Counted from the first letter of the stretch, positions 8,132 through 17,798 are shown. The stretch: 18,007 nt of DNA from Chlamydomonas sphaeroides (GCA_001662425.1 BDDC01001035.1:11049-29055), one strand, 5' to 3'. Numbers and translations are program-made. The notes: generated from the letters alone by a model not told the origin.

Positions 8132-10858
8132 TCACCGGGCGCCCACCGCACGCGCCTCCTCGAGCAGGCTCTTAATCTGCTCGGGCCGCTGGTACTCCGG
8201 CGGCACTGGCAGGTTGAGGTAGTACACGTTCATCTCCCGGGCCTGGCGGAGGGTGTGTGATGGGTGCAGAGGTTGCGAGGACAGTGACAAAGGTCTTAGT
8301 GCAGGTGCCGAGGGGGGGTCCGCCGGGGGCAGAGGCACGCGTGCGTACTTGTGTGGTTACGAAGCTGGGGCCGAGTTAGGCGGGCTCAGTTAACACACAT
8401 TCATCTTGCGGGCGATGACGGAGCACGGTGAGGCACGGCCAGAGCCAGGATGACTGGGTGTTGTGCGTGCGGTACTCCAGCCCTAACCCCCGCCGCGCCC
8501 TCCATCCGCCCAGCTTCGTCCCCTCCGGCGCCCCTCGCCCCCCGCAGCCCCCTCCCTCCACGCGGCCGCACCTGCGGCGGCAGCTTCTTGTTGAACCAGG
8601 GGTGCTCCATGATCTTGTCGATGGTGAAGCGCTGCTCCGGCACAGGCTTGAGCAGGCCGCGCAGCATCTCGATGCACTCCTCGCTCACCGCCACCGAGGG
8701 GTTGAGCGCGTACGCCTCCGTCTCCATGCGCTCCAGCATCTTGCGCACCTGTTGCGGCGAGGACAGGGCCGCGGCGGGCAGAGGGCACAGCAGGTGTGCG
8801 CGTTATGAAAAGCGCGTACGGGCGCGGTTCGGCTAGGCCACCATGGCAGGATGAGGCCCCCCAGGGCTCGCCATCCCAGCGCTTCAGCAGCAGCGAGCCC
8901 AAGGCACAGTGAAAGTGGGGCGAGGTGGAGCAGCAGCGTGACGTGGCGGATGGTGGGGGGGGATGGCGGCGCAGGCAGGGCCCCGCGAGGCAGCAACCGT
9001 GGTTGGGCGTCGGGGCATCGGGGGCCGCAGGACCGACATGCCGGTCAGCTTGCCGCCGGCGAGGCGTTGGGTCCAGCAGAGGAAAGCCTGCATGCCGCTG
9101 CTGGCGGCCGACTCCGCAACGGGGCGCTTGGCGTCGAGGCGGGCAGGCTCTGGCTACCCCGACAGCAGGCTGGGGCGGCCCCCCAAAGGCCGCATCCGCA
9201 CCTTCTGCGCCTCCGACAGGCCCTGGTCCTCGCCCTGGTTGTCGAAGGGGTAGATGCTGCGCGGAGACAGCATAGGAGGAAGCCGGAAGGTCACAGCCCC
9301 GGTCACGGCCCGGTTCACGATGCTGGGCTGGGCTGAACCCTGAATTGTGCCACACCCAGCCCCATGCACCTCCTGACCCTCTGCTGCGGGGCCCCGCACT
9401 CGCCCCCACACGGCAGCCCATCTCTCCAGGGCCTTCGCCAGCGCGCTCACAATCCTCAGCCTTTCACCCCCTCACCCCCACGCGGCCGCAGGGTCCGCCC
9501 CGCAGCCGCCCTCTGGTCTTGCATCCCACCGCCCCCAGCCGCCGCCTCACCCGTACAGCATGACGTACAGCACCACGCCGCAGCTCCACACGTCCGCGAC
9601 CTTGGCGTCGTAGTAGGCGCCGCAGCTCTTCATCACCTCGGGCGCCATGTAGCTCAGCGTGCCCACCTTCGGACGGGGAAGTGACGGGGAGGCGGGAGGC
9701 AGCAGGGCGGGAGCGGGGAGGGCAGGAGCTGTTGCATGAGGCCTGGGACCTGGGACGGGGATGTTCCTCCTCAGGTAGGGCGCACGAACGTACGCGCACG
9801 TGACGGCTGGCGCTGCGAGGTAAGGGAGGGGAGGGAAGGGAGGGGAGGGGAAGGCCCGCACCTGGCTCTTGGCGGCGGACCTGAAGTCGGCCTTGGAGTA
9901 GCCTGCGGGCATGGGGCGGCCGGGGGATGTTGGGGCCAGGCGCAGCGCGCAGGAGAGAGAATGTACCGAGGCTCGGGAGGGAAGGGCTGAGAGCAGCAGG
10001 CCCCGCCAACTTGTGGCGTTCGTTGCGTGCCCCTGATGCCGCTTCCCACGGCCGTGCGGGGCAGTCCTGCTAAAGCCACAGCCACATGGCGCTGCGACTT
10101 GCTGACCCAGGCTCAGACAATCAGGCTGGCCGCTGGCGTCCTTGTCCCCACCGACCACCACCGCTCAGCGCACTCTGCGGGATTACGTGGGGTTGACAGT
10201 GGCAGTTAGCGACGCCACAAAACCCGACCTGACCCCGGCCCCATACCCGCCGCGCCATCGAGCCCCAGCCCCCTGCAACTGAGGATGCCACTCCAGCCCA
10301 TCACTAACCACCGAAGTCACACATCTTGAGGAGCGGATGCGGCAGGCCCTCCTCGAGGTGCAGCAGCAGGTTCTCCAGCTTAATGTCACGATTTGCCACG
10401 CCACGCTTGTGGCAGTAGTCGACGGCCAGGATCAGCTGCTGGAAGAACCAGCGAGCCATGCTCTCCTTCAGGCGCCGCTGCGTGCGCACCATGCTGAACA
10501 GGCTGCCACCGTTGGCGTACTCCATAACAATGCACAAGTGCTCGTCCGTGAGGAACACCTCGCGGAAGTGCACGATGTGGGGATGGCGTAGCAGGCTGTG
10601 GTTGACGATTTCTGCCTCCACGTACTTGCTGGCATCGCGGCGGTTAAGCACCTTCATAGCGAGCAGCTTCTCAGTCTGCGTGTCCTTGACGAGGCGCACC
10701 GTGCCGAAGCTGCCGCTCCCCAAGTTCTGTATAACCTGCTCGTTGGAAGTCCAGGGCCGAGGAGCATGCGATCAAGCGTGCAGAGCTAGGCAGGGCCCGC
10801 AGGCCCGCCCGCCTTGCTACCTTGAACATCAAACCCAACGCACCTGGAAGCGCTCCAT
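8132..10858 (-). CDS. SnRK2-like serine/threonine protein kinase, 7 exons, complete
   Basis: Exons: 10858-10844, 10735-10312, 9902-9862, 9666-9551, 9256-9202, 8748-8572, 8242-8132. CDS 939 nt, 312 aa, phases closing. Almost the whole protein is kinase domain: glycine loop LGSGSFGTV (residues 10-18), Lys33 in LLAMK, alpha-C Glu47 in AEIVNH, catalytic loop VANRDIKLEN (about 118-127, Asp122, Lys124, Asn127), DFG at 145-147, APE at 168-170, DVWSCGVVLYVMLYG, and HPWFNKKLPPQ near 268-276. Ser155 and Ser159 sit where plant SnRK2 activation-loop serines lie. The first exon is only 15 nt (MERFQ). An in-frame TGA lies upstream of exon 2's acceptor, so that short exon is needed. Oddities: N replaces H in HRD, and the acidic C-terminal box of higher-plant SnRK2s is absent, the tail being PEYQRPEQIKSLLEEARAV. 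The donor after DFG could also be used 3 nt later, giving DFGGY. Role by family: phosphorylation in osmotic, nutrient or stress signalling; the specific pathway is unknown. Confidence 0.93.
8379..8414 (-). pseudogene. Decayed duplicate of the kinase's last exon (pseudo-exon)
   Basis: On the minus strand this 36-nt stretch, in the last intron of the kinase, aligns without gaps to the start of the final exon (8243-8208) at 26 of 36 positions. Translated it reads ARKMNVC*LSP against AREMNVYYLNLP in the real exon. It has an in-frame TAA and no AG acceptor just before it, so it should not function as a terminal exon. The reading as a tandem exon duplication that decayed is inference from this short match. 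Confidence 0.45.
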
Positions 10859-12928
10859 CGCTGCAGCCGCACGGCCCCGAGGCAGCTAGGCGCGCAGGCG
10901 TGCAGCAAAGCGACCGTGGCCGAGTTGGCAACCGGCGCGATGGGCCCAGCCGGCGAACAAACCGCGGCGGCAAACCCCTGTCCCCGTTTGCTATGGCGCC
11001 TTATGGCGAGGGAACTAATCGGCCGTATGTATGACTCCTGCGGCACCTCCGAATATTATAACCAAGTAGCGCGCGCGCTTGGGGTACGGTTGCGGTGGCA
11101 CATACCCTGCGTTATCAGCTGCCCGTTGCTCGCTGCCCGTTCGCCCGCAACCCTACCAGTCATCTGCATGTTTCTCGCCGCCACCTGGTATGTCAAATGA
11201 ATGTGTAGCTCATGCCATGGAGCCTCATGGAGTTTTGAGCCAGTGGCGAAAAGGGGAAAGGCGGGCTCGCCTGGCTCGTCTGGGCTCGTCCGTGTCGCTC
11301 TTGCTTGGGAAATGGGCCTGGCACCAGACCTCCGCTTCCCCCAGACCGGCACCCCTTCACGTCACCATTTCCCCCCCCCCCATGCCCACTATCAGAGAGG
11401 TCCTATTTGCACCCACGCTGAGTTCACTGACCCTGCCACTATGGCAGCGAACAGGTCAGGCGCGGCAGCCAGCTTGACGCATGGGCGGAGAATCGTTGTG
11501 TGGCCCCGCCCCAGTGGGCGTTTGCCGCACATTGCTGCATTGCCCTTGCTGTCACTATGGCATTGCTCCAACCCATAACTGCGGAGGGCTTGGGTGTAAC
11601 CCTGTCTGAACACGCTTGTAAGCGCACCCCGCCCCCACCCCCACCCCGCGCACACCCGCTGGTGCGTACGCTACCCTTGTGACGTGTACACCTTGACTCC
11701 CGATGGGGATCCCACCTGTGGCACGTCAGTTGAGGAGGCAGGCTGTCCTGCTCCTTGGCTGTCCAGACCTAGCCTTTGCGACAATCTCTCCTCATCGACC
11801 GCTTGCTGTCCTTCACATGAGCGACAGGTGCCCGCTAACCCTGCACGGCCCCTTGCCGCGTCCTAACGCGCATCTTGCCTGTCGCTGATAGGCTGGGGTA
11901 GCGTAAATAACATCAGGAGGGACAGCGGAAGGGGCGGCGGAAGGAGCAGTCAGCGGGCGCGACAATGAAGGGTGGGGGGTGGCGGTAGGGGGTAGCTCGC
12001 GGCCGTGCGCCAGGGGACGTGTGTCCCTGTGTCTCCGCACTGTGCGTCCCTCCCTAGCCCCACCCCCCACAGGCTTTTGGCTTCAATCTTCTTTTGAAAC
12101 CCCCTGGTTCCTACGTGCACCCCGCACGCATACCCGTCATCACCCCCTTTCGCGTGCCACGCCCTTCAGGTTCTTGAGGTCGGCCCCTGCGGCCCCAAGC
12201 AGCTGCAGCTGGCGTGGTGCTGTGGTCGATACCAAAGGCTCCTGGCAGCCGCCACCCGTCGGCCCGTGTCTTGTCGTCAGCGCCTTGCAGCACCTTGCCG
12301 GGTCGCACCTTGGAGAGCTAGGAGCCGTGGGGACGAACCTTGATACAGCGCTGCGGCGAAGCAGGCCGCGCCTGCGGAGCCCATCCAGATAGAAGCCGGC
12401 CACCGCAGAGCCCGATTCACGTGCGGGGGAGCAGGCATGGTGGAGTAGGTGGTACGTTGCATCTACAACTCGCAATCTGGACTGCGACACCTCGCCTGCA
12501 TATGCGCAGTGCAAGGGCTTTTTGAATGCGTTCGACGGCATCGGCTCCGGCGCAACGCGGCGCAACTTGCACGGCGAGGGGCGCGCATCCACAGCGGGGC
12601 TCGCCAATGACGAGGTGGCCGGGGTGGCGGGGAAATCGACGTGTCGGGGATGTCCGACACGCATCAACCTTCCGACGAAGTGCTGATTCCCTCCACGCTT
12701 GCGTACACGCACTTAAGTCCATACTATCCACTTCATTCAATTGCAACTCTTATACACGCAGTTTGCACTCGGACTCCGAACCCCTGGAAGCGCACTTGGA
12801 AGCTTACCCAACATACCCTTCAAGTTACCGAAATACTCGAACATGAGGCGATATAGGCTTTGCCGAGGCGACCCTTAAACTAACGAAGCCAATTCGACCG
12901 TGACACCTGTTCCCCATTAGAGAGAGCC
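10859..12928. other. Bidirectional intergenic region between the kinase and CBS-DCC genes
   Basis: 2.07 kb between two divergently transcribed start codons (10858 minus, 12929 plus). GC is visibly lower than in the exons, with A/T-richer patches around 11040-11070 and 12700-12900. It must contain both promoters and 5' UTRs. Open frames up to 190 codons occur (for example 12140-12712 minus, 11979-12392 plus), but they are Arg/Pro/Ser-rich, overlap each other in opposite frames, and match no family I recognise. No tRNA, transposase fragment or terminal inverted repeat was found. An unannotated lineage-specific transcript cannot be excluded. Confidence 0.5.
11053..11060 (-). promoter_or_regulatory. 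Possible TATA-like element of the kinase promoter
   Basis: The minus strand reads TATAATAT here, about 195 bp upstream of the kinase start codon, in the most A/T-rich patch of the proximal upstream region. Position and composition are suggestive only. Confidence 0.25.
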
Positions 12929-15900
12929 ATGCCGCACGGCTCAGTAGCCTCTCTTGTAGCTCCTAGCAGCCCCGCGCACGGCACACTTCGGCACACAAGC
13001 GGGCATGCCACGCCCAACTCTCCCAGCCGCTCTCACACTCCTGTCCGCGTCAAGGCATCGGTGGCGCGAGCCGTTACTCACGAGGAAACGGGAGAGCGGG
13101 AGAAAAACCGAGTGAGTTGCGACGGCCGGGGCCGACTGCGTGCCGTCTGCGCGTCGCCATCGGCACGGCTCTGTGTTCCCCCCACACCTTCTCCTGACCA
13201 GCGCACCCAGCTCCCCACGCAGGATTCTCCCCGCCGCTCCAACTCGGAGCGGAACCTGGGCGCCGCGCTGCTCGCAGCCCCCGTGGGCTCCACCACACGC
13301 CGACGACGCCTGAGCATAGCGACGTACGCCGACTTCGAGGACGTCGCCGCCGCGACCAGCGTGAGCGGCGCGGCGCCGACGCGCGCCCCCACCGACGTAA
13401 CCGACCGCGCCTCCGCCGACGCCGGCTTCAGCCCCGAGCCAACCACCAACTTTCTGCCGCTGCTGGCGGCGCTGCGGCCGGCGCCCACCGACCCCGTGCT
13501 CAAGCTCAACCTGCCGGCCTGCTGCTACTCGGTGCTCGCGCCCACCGAGACCGTGGCGGCGGCGCAGCGGGCCGTGTCCGACGCCCCCGCGGTGCAGGTG
13601 GTGGTGGTGGCGGGCCGCGGCAGCGCGCACGTGCTGGACCGCGAGGTGCGCCCTCACGTGCTGGCCGGCGCCAGTGCGCACCCGGCCTACTGTCGAATGT
13701 TTCCGTCGATACGTCGACCGTTCGGCTCAATAAACTCTATCGACTCTGTCGGCTAAGCTCTGAGCGCTGGTGCTGGCGGCGCCGGGGGCCCATGGGTCCC
13801 TCATGAGGCCCTCGGGCAGCGCACGGGCCTGTGCCAGGCCCCGTTGCGTGTCGCTCGACGCGCCCTCCCCGGGGGCACAGCGGCGTGTTACTTTAACTTT
13901 ACGTACTGTCACGAACACACGCACCCCTGCTCCAGGTGCAGGGCGCGCGCCGCGGGTCGTGTTACTAATTGTTCCTACTTCTCATCACACATCAACACCC
14001 CGCCCGCCCCCACCCCCACACGCGCGCTCCCCCCCTCACGCCCCCAGACCGTGGACCGGCTGTGGCGCTACTCCCACGACCCCGCCGCCGACGTGCTGGG
14101 CTCGTCGCTGTCCGGCACCCCGCCCTCGCCGCTGCTGGGCTGCGACGCCAGCGTGGCTGCCGCGGGCGGGCTGTTGCTGGCGCGGGGCGGCGAGTACGGC
14201 GTGGTGGCGGACGAGGAGGGCAGGGTAGCGGGGTGAGCGGGTTTGGGGGACCGGGCAGGTGGGGCCCAAGGCGTAAAGGGGAGGGGTCAGGCGGCTCGCG
14301 CAGAGGGTCTGGCGGAGCTCCGGCGCCAGCTGTGCAGCAGCGCGCCGGGCTGGGGGCCCTGAGGGTTTTGGGTTTGGGGGCAGGGTCCGCCTCTCACCGG
14401 CGCGTGCCAAACCGCGTCGCCGCTTGCCGGCCTCCGCCGCAGGCTGGTGTCGCGAGTGGACATCGCCACCGCGCTGCTTGGGGACTACTGCGCGCCCTCC
14501 GCCGCCTCCACCGCCGCCAACCTCGCCGCCGCCTCGGCCTCCGCCGCCACCGAGCACCGCGGCACCGCGGCTCCGCGGCACCGCGCCGTGGGCCTGCAGC
14601 AGCCCGCCCCATCCCAGCTCAGCCCCGGCCTCACCTCCGACCTGCTCACCATCGGAGACAGCAGCGCCCTGGCCGCGATGGGCCTCAGCACCGGCGTCAC
14701 GCGCGAAGAGTCGCTGGCCCTGGAGCCGGGTGACGGCGCCGCCGGCGATGGCGCCGCGGCGCTGGCACTGACGCCGACGGCGGCGGGGCCGGCGGTGGTC
14801 TCGGGCGGCAGCAGCCCCGCGCCGGCGCTGTGGGCGATGGAGCTGGGTGTGGTCGACCCGCTGGCGGGGACCATGACGGAGCTGGCGCTCAACATGTCTG
14901 CGCTCAAGGGCTGCTCCACTGGCGCCTTCTCCGGCGTCGTGCTGACGCCCGGCAACGGCGCCGTCGCCGCCACCGCGCCGCTGCCGCCGCTGCCGCCGAC
15001 GCCGCCGCCGGCGCGGTCGCCGTCGCAGGACTCGCTGCACCAGCAAGTGCTCATGTCCCAAGCCACCAAGGCAGCGGCGGCGGGCGCCGCTGCCGCCGCC
15101 GCCGCCGTCGGTGTCAACTGCGCCGCCGCCGCGGCGCCCGCCGCGGCGTTGCCGCCGCTGCAGCACCACTCGGCCGCCGGCCACACCCAGCAGCCTCACG
15201 GCCCTCACGCCGCGCCGTCGGGCTCGCCGCCCGCGCCTTCGTCGCCCACGGCGGCCTCGGCGGCGGCGCACGGCGGGCAGCAGGCGGGCTCGCGGCTGAT
15301 GCACGGCAGCCACGAGGCGGGCTCCGTGGAGGGGCTCAAGAGCGCAGCCGACGTGACCCGGTGCGTGCGCGTACTGCGGAAAGGACATGAATAAGTTGAA
15401 GTAACACGCCCCGCGCTGTACGCCCTGGGTATTGGTGACGCGTCGTGCGTCATAGAATAGGAACAGAGAGTGGACACGCGCCGTTGTGTGCTCAAGTGTG
15501 TGGTGAGGGTGCTGAGGGAAGTGCGGAGGCGTGAAGTGGGTGCAGCGCAGCCTTTGCCGGCCGCCAAGGCACAAGGGTCGTGTGCGCGGGCGCAGAGGAA
15601 GGGAGGGAGGGAGGGGGCGATCCTGGGAGCCCGGGGCGCTGCTGCGGCCTCTGTGGCTGCCGCCGCCCCGACTGCTGCTGACCCAACCGCGCCCGCGCCC
15701 TTGTGTGGGTGCCGCAGGTCAGGCTGGGACATGGGGCCCGTGCTGGACAACGGTGAGGCCAGGGCTGGGGCCAGGAGCTTGTGGGGCGCGGGCGCCGCCG
15801 CCGCCGTGGGGCTGCTGAGCGACCCCAGCCCTTGCTTTGGCGGGGGGCGCCCCCCTTGGCCAGCGCAGCCCGCACGGCGCACTGAGCGCCGCGCGCTGCA

Positions 15901-17798
15901 CACACCCACACCCACACCCACACCCACACCCACACCCACACCCACACCCACACCCACGCCCACGCCTGCTCCCCGAACCCCTCACGCGCCCGCCCACCTC
16001 CCGCCCCCTCGCCGCCCCCCAGCCGACGACGTGTTCGACGTGCTGCAGCTGCTGGGCAAGGGCCTGAACGCCGACATGATTGGCCGCCAGCTGTTTGGCG
16101 GCGTGGCGGGCACAGCCGCCAACCTGGCGGGGGGGACCACCAGCGCCAACTGGTGGGCAGGGAAGCGAGGCGCGGGGGGCTGTGGGTGGCCTGGGCCTGG
16201 GCAGCAGGTTCACGGGGGGCTGTGGGTGGCCTGGGCCTGCGCAGCAGGTTCACGGGGGGCTGTGGGTGGCCTGGGCCTGCACAGCAGGTTCACGGGGGGC
16301 TGTGGGTGGCCTGGGCCTGCGCAGCAGGTTCACGGGGGGCTGTGGGTGGCCTGGGCCTGCGCAGCAGGTTCACGGAGGTGGGCGCTGCAGGCGCTGGCCG
16401 GGGGGCCGCATTCCTCGAGCGGAGGGGGGGGGGCAGAGTCAGAGGGGTGTGCGGGACCCGTGGTGCAGGAGGCGCCGCCTCCGCCGCCGTACCTCCCCGG
16501 CATGGGCGCCTGCCCCTCCACTGCTTCCCCGCCCCGCCCGCAGCAACTGAACGAGCGCGGCTGTGCCGCCCACCCCCGACACACACTACGCTTCCCCACC
16601 CTCCTCCACCTTCCTCTCTCCCCCTCACCTCTCCCGCTGCCCTCCCCTGCTTCCCCCAGGCTGTTCAAGTACCTGTACGACGGCGACTGCGCCATCTGCC
16701 GCACCTGCCAGGCGGTGCTGGAGAAGATGGACCACGGGCTGGGCCGGGTGGCGTTCATTGACATCAGCCAGGTGGGGGCTTGGGGGCTTGGGCAGGAGGG
16801 CAGGGGCGGCGGGGTGAAAGGATGAAGCGAGGGGCGGCGGTGGCACGCAGGCAGACAGGCAGGCAGGGTTGATGTGGTGGGCAGGTTGACGGGGGAAAGG
16901 GTCAGGGGCGCAGACTTGCTCCGTGAGCCATCCTGTGGCGGCTTCGTTGCCCCTCGTTGCCCCAACTCCCACCCGCACGACCTGCCCCCCTCCCCTGCCT
17001 CGCCCCCTGCCTCGCCTCCTCGCCCCAGGGCCTGGCCGGCATGGACCTGCCCGCCTCCATCAACTACAAGGCAGCCATGGAGACGGTGCACATCCTGTCC
17101 GCCAACGGCCAGGTGCGGACCGGGAGGAGGAGGAGGGGGAGGGGGGAAGGGGGGAAGGGGGCAGCGGCGGCGGCGGCAGCGGCGGCGCGACTCGGAAGCA
17201 CGGCAGCGTGCGCTGGGCAGCCTCATGCGCCCCTGCCCTACGCCACACCTCCCCTCGCCATCCTCCCCGCCCTCCCTCCCCCCCTACGCCACACCTCCCC
17301 TCGCCATCCTCCCCGCCCTCCCTCCGTCCCCCTGCCCTCCCCTCCCCCTCCTCCCCGCAGGTGTTCAAGGGCGTCACCGCCGTCATCAAGCTGCTGGCGG
17401 CAGTGGACCCCGAGCTGGCCGCCCGCCTGGGCTGCGTGCCCACCGTGCTGCCGCTCATCAGCCTCGGCTACTGGCTCATCTCCAAGCACCGCCACCAGCT
17501 CAGCGGCGCCTGGGCGGCCACCATGCGCGCCACGGGCGCGGGCGTGGCCATCTTCGGGCGCGACATCTTTGAGGGCATGGGCCAGCACGGCCGCGACCGG
17601 GGGGACGGCGGCGGAGACGGCGGCGGCGGCGGCGGCGGCGGAGGAGGAGGAGGCGGGATGCAGCCGCTGATGGTGCCGGTGCAGGGCGGTGGCGTGCCCG
17701 CGGGGCTGGGCGGGCTGGGGCTGGAGCGGGGGCAGCAGGGGTCGGGGCGGGGGCTGCGAGCGCACCGCATCAGCCTGAACCCGCAGCCGTCGCTGTAG
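12929..17798 (+). CDS. CBS-pair protein fused to a DCC/DUF393 thiol-disulfide oxidoreductase domain
   Basis: Proposed exons: 12929-13111, 13223-13645, 14048-14232, 14443-15360, 15718-15752, 16023-16152, 16660-16771, 17029-17112, 17361-17798. CDS 2508 nt, about 835 aa; every junction keeps phase. An in-frame TAA (12881) precedes the ATG. Order: Ser/Pro/Arg-rich N-terminus with RRRRLS near 87-92; CBS 1 at about 160-215 (CYSVLAPTETVAAAQRAV, then AVQVVVV); CBS 2 at about 230-279 (GVVADEEGRVAGLVSRVD); Ala/Pro/Ser-rich linker to about 570; a helical-looking segment VFDVLQLLGKGLNADMIG; DCC domain from about 625 with YLYDGDCAICRTC (CxxC), GRVAFIDIS, INYKAAMETVHILSANGQ, then GVTAVIKLLAA and LGYWLISKHRHQL; finally a poly-Gly tail. 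CBS pairs commonly bind adenosine nucleotides, and DCC proteins carry a thioredoxin-like redox CxxC. A redox function gated by ligand is inference. Alternative: two genes, the second starting near 15731. No TGTAA lies between 15361 and 15717, which favours one gene. Confidence 0.72.
13112..13222 (+). other. Frame-neutral intron 1 of the CBS-DCC gene
   Basis: Starts GTGAGT after AACCGA and ends CCCCACGCAG before GATTCT. Length is 111 nt (37 codons), phase 0, with no stop in frame. The strong donor and pyrimidine/CAG acceptor argue for an intron, but retention would only insert 37 residues. Confidence 0.6.
15903..15966. repeat. (CCCACA)n hexanucleotide microsatellite in CBS-DCC intron 5
   Basis: About ten copies of CCCACA/ACACCC run to about 15956, degrading into CCCACG units by 15966. 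It lies between the 35-nt exon (15718-15752) and the exon at 16023-16152. Being a multiple of three, it reads as a Pro-Thr run in the overlapping open frame. It does not match the known Chlamydomonas telomere repeat. Confidence 0.9.
16173..16372. repeat. 5 x 40-bp minisatellite in CBS-DCC intron 6
   Basis: Five consecutive 40-bp copies begin at 16173, 16213, 16253, 16293 and 16333. Each starts CGGGGGGCTGTGGGTGGCCT and ends GCAGCAGGTTCA. Copies differ only at single positions (GGGCAG, GCGCAG or CACAG before CAGG). The array begins 21 bp after the donor of the exon at 16023-16152 and lies inside the 507-nt intron before the DCC CxxC exon. Near-identity of copies suggests recent expansion. Confidence 0.95.
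17239..17325. repeat. 46-bp direct duplication in CBS-DCC intron 8
   Basis: The segment starting TACGCCACACCTCCCCTCGC at 17239 recurs at 17285 and is identical for about 40 bp. Both copies are in the intron between the exons at 17029-17112 and 17361-17798, in a pyrimidine-rich stretch leading into the splice acceptor. Confidence 0.85.
17608..17658 (+). repeat. GGC/GGA trinucleotide run coding poly-glycine
   Basis: In-frame GGN triplets near the end of the CBS-DCC coding sequence encode a run of about 13 glycines after GDGGGD. It lies C-terminal to the DCC domain and is probably a disordered tail prone to length change. Confidence 0.85.

Noticed and set aside
12140..12712. 190-codon minus-strand open frame in the divergent intergenic region
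   Set aside because: No recognisable domain, overlaps other open frames, no supporting splice or family signal.
15361..15394. Read-through of the linker exon to a stop at 15392-15394, ending the CBS protein there
   Set aside because: Possible, but ACCCG|GTGCGT is a good donor, no TGTAA follows, and the phase matches the downstream exon exactly. Kept as an alternative only.
14036..15574. 512-codon minus-strand open frame opposite the CBS-DCC linker exon
   Set aside because: It is Arg/Gly-rich shadow coding of a very GC-rich exon, with no recognisable domain; the plus strand has CBS-domain homology and phase-consistent splicing.
15903..15966. Internal telomere-like sequence
   Set aside because: The unit is CCCACA/TGTGGG, not the TTTTAGGG-type repeat of chlamydomonad telomeres; treated as a microsatellite.
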